From: Streptomyces triticagri
GTDB taxonomy: Bacteria > Actinomycetota > Actinomycetes > Streptomycetales > Streptomycetaceae
Direction of reading: 5' to 3'
Length of the DNA stretch: 64,000 nt
NCBI RefSeq assembly: GCF_003429565.1
Contig: NZ_QUAK01000016.1
Location: 26,285-90,284, forward strand
The position numbers were made by a program, and so were the translations under genes. The notes below the pieces were generated by a model. That model saw only the letters and a program-made list of their open reading frames with translations, had not been told where the DNA came from and did not search any database. Below are positions 59,288 to 64,000 of this stretch, in pieces (position 1 is the stretch's first letter; each line of letters begins with the position of its first letter).

Positions 59288-61651
59288 TCAGCCCGGTCCG
59301 CCCGTCCCGGCCCCCCAGCGCCACTCCGTGATCTCCGCAGGGTCCTCCCCGGTGCGGCGCAACTCCGCACGCAGCCGGTCGCGATGGCGTGCGTACCGCG
59401 CCGCCAGATCGCCCGCCGCACCGGAGCGTCCCCGCAGCAGCCCGAGCGCGGCGATCACCAGATCGTGCCGGGACACCCCGTTGTCCGCGAGCAGGTCGTA
59501 CGGCGTCGTGGTGGTGCCCTCCTCGACGTACCCCCGTACCTGGAAGCGGTCCGGCGCCGGGCGGCTGTGCAGCAGATGGTGCACGGCCGACGGATAGCCG
59601 TGGAAGTCGAAGAGGACCGGGGTGTGCTCCCCGAACAGCTCCTGGAACTCCTCGTCCGGCATGCCGTGCGGATGGCGCCCGGGCGGGGCCAGGACACAGA
59701 GATCGACCACATTCACCACCCGTATCCGTACGTCCGGCACATCGTGCGCGAGCAGTTCGGCCGCGGCGAGGGTCTCGACGGTGGGAATGCCGCCCGCGCA
59801 CGCAAGCACCAGCTCCGGATCCTCCCCGTCGTACGTGGACGCCCACCGCCAGACGGACGCCCCGGCGGCGCAGTGCCGGCGCGCCTCGGCCAGGGAGAGC
59901 CACTGGGCCGCCGGATGTTTCCCGGACACCACCGCATTGATCCGGCCGGTGTCGCGCAGCAACTGATCCATGGTGACCAGCAGTGTGTTCGCGTCCGGCG
60001 GCAGATACACCCCGGTGACCGAACTCCGTTTGGTGAGCAGGTTGTTGATGAAACCCGGGCCCTGATGGCTGTAGCCGTTGTGCTCCTGCCGCCAGCCCTC
60101 GCTGGTCAGCAGATAGGTGAGACTGCTGACGGGGGAGCGCCACGGCACCTCGGCGGCCATCTTCAGCCACTTCGCGTACTGGTTGAGCATGCTGTCCACG
60201 ATCGAGGCGAAGGCCTCGTAGGTGGGGAAGATGCCGTGCCGGCCGGTGAGCAGGTAACCCTGCAGCCAGCCCTGGCAGTTGTGCTCGGACAGCACCTCCA
60301 GCACCCGCCCGTCGGGGGAGAGGTGCTCGGCATAGGTCTCGACGGGCCAGGTGTAGCCGCGGCCGGTCGCCTCCAGGACTCCGTCGAGACGGTTGGAGGC
60401 CAGCTCGTCGGGGGACACGATGCGGAAGTCGCGGGTCGGCTCCGTGCGGCGGAAGACCTCCTCGAGCCACTTGCCGAGTACCTCGTTGGGGCTGGCCGTG
60501 GCGCTGCCGGGTCCGCCCTTCACCTCCACCGCGTACGGTTCGACCGGCGGCAGGTCGAGTGGCCGGCGCAACTGCCCGCCGTCACCGGCCGGTTGCCGCC
60601 CGATGCACCGCTCGCCGCTCGGGCAGACCCGCAGCACCTCCGCCACCGGCCGGCCGTCCGCATCGAAGAGCTCCTCGGGCCGGTACGACCTGAGCCAGGC
60701 CTCCAGGGCCGCGAACTCCTCGGGATCGTCGTGGACTTGGGGGAGCGGCACCTGATGGGAGTGGAACGTCCCCTCGATCCGCCGCCCGCCCACCTCGGCG
60801 GGCGCGCCCTGCCCCTTGAGGCTGCGGAGCACGATCATCGGCCATCGCGGGCGCTCCACCTCCTCGCCGGACCCGGCGCGGCGCTGCAGATCGGTGATCG
60901 CTGCTTCCGCGTCCAGGACCGCGTCGGTGAGCCGCTCGCTCTCCGGCGCCGCCGCCATGTCGACGATCACCGGATCCCAGCCGTAGCCCCGGAAGAGATC
61001 GGTCAGTTCGGCGTCCGACATGGTGGCGAAGAGCGTGGGGGAGCAGATCTTGGCGCCGTTCAGATGCAGGATCGGCAGCACCGCGCCTCCGGTCACCGGA
61101 TCGAGGTGTTTGACCGAGTGCCAGGCGGCGGCGGTCGGCCCGGTCTCGGCCTCGCCGTCCCCGACGATGCAGGCCACCAACCGGCCGGGCGCGTCGAAGG
61201 CGGCCCCGAAGGCGGTGGCCAGTGCGTATCCCAGCTCGCCGCCCTCGTGCAGCGTGCCGGGCAGCGCGGGGGAGAGGTGGCTGGGGAAGCCGTCCGGCGC
61301 GCAGTAGCGGCGGGCCAGCTCGGTCAGGCCCTGCTCGGTGCGGGCCAGGGCCGGGTCGTAGTGCGCATGAGTGCCCTCCAGCCACAGATTCGCGTGATTG
61401 GCGGGAGCGCCGTGCCCGGTGCCGGTGACCAGGAGGACGTCGGTGCCGCGCTCCCGTACCAGTGTGTCCAGGGCCGCGTACGTCATGGTGATGCCGGGGC
61501 AGGAACCCCAGTGACCGAGCAGCCGCGGCTTGAGGTGCTCGGGGTGCAGCGGCTCCCGCAACAGCACGTTGTCGCGCAGGAAGATCAGGGCGACGGCGAT
61601 GTAGTCCGCCGCCCGCCGGTAGGCGAGCGTTCCGTCCGGTGCCGGCGCCAT
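59288..61651 (-). CDS. xfp: xylulose-5-phosphate/fructose-6-phosphate phosphoketolase
   Basis: A 787-residue thiamine-diphosphate enzyme making acetyl-phosphate from Xu5P or F6P. RAADYIAVALIFLRDN and LLGHWGSCPGI begin the N domain; GDGEAETGPTAAAWHSVKHLDP (TPP-binding GDG) and HLNGAKICSPT follow; ATGRGYTWPVETYAEHLSPDGRVLEVLSEHNCQGWLQGYLLTGRHG, EHNGYSHQGPGFINNL and the C-terminal domain DVRIRVVNVVDL complete it. Length matches the family. Three bases from the DJ-1 gene, same strand, likely one operon. Confidence 0.94.
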   Translation of the reverse strand: MAPAPDGTLAYRRAADYIAVALIFLRDNVLLREPLHPEHLKPRLLGHWGSCPGITMTYAALDTLVRERGTDVLLVTGTGHGAPANHANLWLEGTHAHYDPALARTEQGLTELARRYCAPDGFPSHLSPALPGTLHEGGELGYALATAFGAAFDAPGRLVACIVGDGEAETGPTAAAWHSVKHLDPVTGGAVLPILHLNGAKICSPTLFATMSDAELTDLFRGYGWDPVIVDMAAAPESERLTDAVLDAEAAITDLQRRAGSGEEVERPRWPMIVLRSLKGQGAPAEVGGRRIEGTFHSHQVPLPQVHDDPEEFAALEAWLRSYRPEELFDADGRPVAEVLRVCPSGERCIGRQPAGDGGQLRRPLDLPPVEPYAVEVKGGPGSATASPNEVLGKWLEEVFRRTEPTRDFRIVSPDELASNRLDGVLEATGRGYTWPVETYAEHLSPDGRVLEVLSEHNCQGWLQGYLLTGRHGIFPTYEAFASIVDSMLNQYAKWLKMAAEVPWRSPVSSLTYLLTSEGWRQEHNGYSHQGPGFINNLLTKRSSVTGVYLPPDANTLLVTMDQLLRDTGRINAVVSGKHPAAQWLSLAEARRHCAAGASVWRWASTYDGEDPELVLACAGGIPTVETLAAAELLAHDVPDVRIRVVNVVDLCVLAPPGRHPHGMPDEEFQELFGEHTPVLFDFHGYPSAVHHLLHSRPAPDRFQVRGYVEEGTTTTPYDLLADNGVSRHDLVIAALGLLRGRSGAAGDLAARYARHRDRLRAELRRTGEDPAEITEWRWGAGTGGPG

Positions 61652-61654
61652 GGG

Positions 61655-62224
61655 TCAGCCGGTGGGTGCGAGTGCGGCGTCGATCTCGCGCAGGAAGTCG
61701 GGCAGATCGTCCGGGTTGCGTGAGGTGATCAGCAGCCGCCCGTCGTGCTCGTCCGTGACGACCGCCTTGTCGACCCACTCACCGCCCGCGTTGCGGATGT
61801 CGGTGCGCAGCGAGGCGTACGACGTGAGGGTCCGGCCGCTGACCAGCCCCGCCTCCACCAGGAGCCACGGGCCGTGGCAGATCGCCGCGACCGGCTTCCC
61901 GGCCTCGGTGACGGCGCGCAGTACGCGCAGCGCGTCGTCCTGCAGTCGCAGCGAGTCCGCGTTGAGCGTGCCGCCGGGCAGGACGAGCAGGTCGTACGCG
62001 GCGGGGTCCACCTCTGCGAGGGCCAGATCGGGTTCGGTGCTCTGGCCAGGGTTGCGGTCCCCGACGAGCGTCTCGACCGGGTCCGTGGTCACGGCGGCCA
62101 CCGCCACATCGGCGCCCTGATTCCTCAAGTGGCGTACGGGAGTGAGGAGTTCGTCCTGTTCGACGCCGTAGTTGGTGACCATCGCGAGGATGCGGCGGCC
62201 GGTGAGGGGCTGGGTGTCAGGCAT
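61655..62224 (-). CDS. DJ-1/PfpI family protein
   Basis: A 189-residue protein with the class I glutamine amidotransferase-like fold: LLVLPGGTLNADSLRLQDDALR, nucleophile-elbow Cys in AAICHGPWLLVEAGL (A-x-C-H-G), DEHDGRLLITSRNPDDLPDF. Proteins of this family include proteases, glyoxalases and chaperones acting on damaged proteins and sugars. It is 3 bp upstream of xfp, so probably co-transcribed as stress genes. Confidence 0.9.
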   Translation of the reverse strand: MPDTQPLTGRRILAMVTNYGVEQDELLTPVRHLRNQGADVAVAAVTTDPVETLVGDRNPGQSTEPDLALAEVDPAAYDLLVLPGGTLNADSLRLQDDALRVLRAVTEAGKPVAAICHGPWLLVEAGLVSGRTLTSYASLRTDIRNAGGEWVDKAVVTDEHDGRLLITSRNPDDLPDFLREIDAALAPTG

Positions 62225-62549
62225 GTCCGGCTCCTGTCCTTCGGTGCGGTCGGCGGCCCAGGGGAGCGGCCGGTGAGCGGTGGCCGCCCGTCCCGGGTCC
62301 GCCCGTCCGGGTCCGATGTCCGCCCGTCCGGTTACCCGGGCCCGCCGAGGTCACACAGGGATGAGCCGGCATTTCGGGGGCCGGTCAACCGGGTCGGTAC
62401 CTTGCAGCGCAAGGAACCCGTGGGCGGGGTCGGGGCCGGCCGGGTCCTCCGCTCGTGCATCCGCGCCGGTTCGGGCTCTCCCGGATGCGGGTGCGGGTGT
62501 GGGTGCGGTACGGCTCCGGGAGCAGGCGTACGCCGGGTACCTGTCGGGG
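62225..62549. other. 325-bp region without a gene
   Basis: Between the DJ-1 start and the beta-lyase stop. It contains repeated CCCGTCCGG elements (62286-62335) and a hairpin GGTACCTTG-cagcg-CAAGGAACC (62396-62418, one A-A mismatch) which could end the beta-lyase transcript. No open reading frame is supported. Confidence 0.5.
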
Positions 62550-63773
62550 TCACCAAGTCCTCCTGGTCGCCGTGGACGGCTCGAGGGTGCCCATGCGCTC
62601 CACGGCCTCGGTCAGGATCGCGGTGGATGTGGCGAAGTTCAGACGGATATGACCGGATCCGCCGGTGCCGAAGGCCGGTCCGGCGCTGAGTGCCACGCGC
62701 GCCTGCTGCAGGAAGGCGGCCGCGGGTCCCGCCGTGGCGGAGACGTTGCCGCGGGCCGTGGCCTCGGCCGGGTCGTCGTGGCCCAGCGCGGTGCAGTCCA
62801 GCCAGGCGAGGAAAGTCCCCTCGGGCGGTCGCCAGGCCACCGAGGGCAGCTGCTCCGCGAGGAGTTCGCCGAGCAGCCGGCGGTTGGCGTCGAGCCCGTC
62901 GAGCAGTGCGTCCAGCCAGGCGCCGCCGTGCCGGAGCGCGGCCGTGTGGGCCAGTACCCCGAGATGGCTCGGTCCGTGCCCGACCTCCTCCGGGAGCCGG
63001 GCCAGATCGGCGGCCGAGCCGGGGCCGGCGACCGCGACCGCCGCCTTGAGCCCCGGCAGGTTCCAGGCCTTCGACGCGGACGTCAGCGAGAGGCCGGTGC
63101 CGGCGGCGGGCACACTGAGGTACGGCGTGAACCGTGCACCCGGCAGCACGAGCGGCGCGTGGATCTCGTCGGCGACCACACGGACCCCCAACCGGTCGGC
63201 CAGCTCGGCCACTTGACCGAGTTCCTCACGGGTGTGCACCGTGCCCGTCGGATTGTGCGGACTGCACAGCAGGTACGCGGCGGGCCGGCCGCCGCTCCGG
63301 GCGTGCCGGAAGGCGCTCTCCAGTGCATCGAGGTCGATGCGCGCCGTCGGTGACAGCGGCGCCTCCACGATGCGGCGGTCCATGTGCTCGACGAACGGAT
63401 AGAACGGCGGATACACCGGACAGTTGACCACCACGGCGTCGCCCGGCCCGGTGACCAGGCGGAGCATCTCCACCGCGCCCATCATCACGTCGGGCACCAG
63501 CGCGGTCCGTGCCGGGTCGAGCCCGGTCCAGGCCCAGCGTTCCGCGGCGAACGCGCCGAGTGCTTCCGCGTACGCGGTCCCCACCGGATAGCCGGTGTCC
63601 CCTCGGGCCACGGCGTCGCTGATCGCCCGCACCACCGGCTCCGCGGGTGCGACGTCCATCTCGGCCACCCACAGCGGCAGTACGTCACCGGGGTGCGTAC
63701 GCCACTTCAGGCTCGAGCGGGAGCGCAGGTCCTCGAGCGACAGCTGTTCCAGGGGGTTCGGTACGGACGGCAT
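62550..63773 (-). CDS. PLP-dependent aminotransferase class I/II, MalY/PatB-like beta-lyase
   Basis: A 407-residue fold-type I PLP enzyme: [87 protein letters not shown], Schiff-base Lys in [24 protein letters not shown] for substrate carboxylate. MalY/PatB relatives have cystathionine beta-lyase activity and some moonlight as regulators. Separate from the stress genes by 325 bp. Confidence 0.9.
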   Translation of the reverse strand: MPSVPNPLEQLSLEDLRSRSSLKWRTHPGDVLPLWVAEMDVAPAEPVVRAISDAVARGDTGYPVGTAYAEALGAFAAERWAWTGLDPARTALVPDVMMGAVEMLRLVTGPGDAVVVNCPVYPPFYPFVEHMDRRIVEAPLSPTARIDLDALESAFRHARSGGRPAAYLLCSPHNPTGTVHTREELGQVAELADRLGVRVVADEIHAPLVLPGARFTPYLSVPAAGTGLSLTSASKAWNLPGLKAAVAVAGPGSAADLARLPEEVGHGPSHLGVLAHTAALRHGGAWLDALLDGLDANRRLLGELLAEQLPSVAWRPPEGTFLAWLDCTALGHDDPAEATARGNVSATAGPAAAFLQQARVALSAGPAFGTGGSGHIRLNFATSTAILTEAVERMGTLEPSTATRRTW

Positions 63774-63917
63774 CGTGGCGGCTCCTCCACTGCGGCGGCG
63801 ACCCCGGTGCGCGGGGCGGGTGCGTACGTACTGGACAGGATGTGCCCGGCGGGAGGGTGCCGCACGACGTGCAGGAGGAGCGTTAGTAGGGGCGGTGCGG
63901 CCGTGTGCGGCATGCGT

Positions 63918-63955
63918 CAGGCCCCCGTGCCCGGTGTGCCGGGTGCGGGGGCCTG
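63918..63955 (-). terminator. hairpin terminator near right edge
   Basis: CAGGCCCCCG (63918-63927) and CGGGGGCCTG (63946-63955) form a perfect 10-bp outer stem, with an inner CCCGG/CCGGG stem (63930-63934 and 63939-63943). It lies 25 bp after the stop of the gene that enters from the right. Confidence 0.85.
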
Positions 63956-63980
63956 TGCGGGTGGGGTTTGCGGTGTGGGG

Positions 63981-64000
63981 TCAGGCCTTGCGGGTGTTGA
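63981..64000 (-). CDS. 3' end of a gene lying mostly outside the window
   Basis: Minus-strand codons ending at TGA 63983-63981 read ...NTRKA and stop; only five or six codons are visible so the product cannot be named. The strong hairpin right after it supports a real gene end. Confidence 0.35.

Noticed and set aside
59384..61723. 779-codon open frame on the plus strand opposite phosphoketolase
   Set aside because: Antisense frame of a confident gene; amino acid content is Arg/Gly/Ala/Val-biased with no recognisable domain, typical GC-rich shadow.

Overview
The window looks like chromosomal DNA from a Streptomyces or close relative. Base composition is very GC-rich and third codon positions are almost always G or C. 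GTG/TTG starts and overlapping stop/start codons are common. Several families typical of Streptomyces occur: egtABCD, an RppA-type type III PKS with its P450, a DUF574 methyltransferase, MmyB-type XRE regulators, an IdeR/DmdR-like iron box and a double-domain Usp next to phosphoketolase. No rRNA, tRNA, CRISPR array, phage module or insertion sequence was seen.

Layout. 1-4289 (minus): ergothioneine operon egtA-B-C-D, every junction overlapping; egtD runs off the left edge. 4490-10853: bacterial-type PARG, lone PemK/MazF-like protein, PQQ-like propeller lipid-side protein, thioredoxin, MerA-like flavin reductase, glucarate dehydratase. 10865-16774: CPBP protease, hydrolases, an SDR and three regulators (ArsR-like, TetR, HxlR), mostly divergent regulator/target pairs with visible palindromes. 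17010-19605: overlapping cluster of an 81-bp-repeat protein, a JmjC/cupin oxygenase and a sucrase/ferredoxin-like protein. 19649-23629: DUF574 methyltransferase, XRE regulator, SDR, DUF3500 protein.

23711-26783 (minus) is the most unusual locus. A TIR-STAND ATPase is preceded by a two-helix membrane protein, and both end in what appears to be the same ~125-residue domain. It is flanked by a 'graveyard' (26990-27490) holding C-terminal fragments of four genes (TetR, DUF308-like, GNAT, XRE); two of these match intact genes at 34.7-36.2 kb.

27549-37311: Zn-alcohol dehydrogenase with divergent XRE regulator, iron-boxed siderophore-interacting protein, SDR+TetR pair, then two paralogous TetR genes sharing a 19-bp operator-like sequence; one faces a molybdopterin oxidoreductase/cytochrome b pair, the other a DUF308-like membrane protein; then pirin. 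37427-42687: short FG-GAP lipoprotein, methyltransferase, small membrane protein, NUDIX protein, an ECF sigma factor fused to a zinc finger, a membrane helix and an extracellular CAP domain, and a LysE-family remnant. 42855-47581: ClpC-like ATPase without a visible ClpP-binding loop, translationally coupled to a PAS-GAF-PP2C-HATPase phosphatase. 47588-53246: O-methyltransferase, STAND ATPase, DUF4032 protein, acyl-CoA carboxylase beta subunit. 53536-56448: tetrahydroxynaphthalene synthase (rppA)-P450-cupin pigment operon. 56420-63773: DUF2867/TetR pair with twin operators, deazaflavin-dependent reductase, Usp, phosphoketolase + DJ-1/PfpI, PLP beta-lyase. The right edge carries the last codons of another minus-strand gene and its hairpin.
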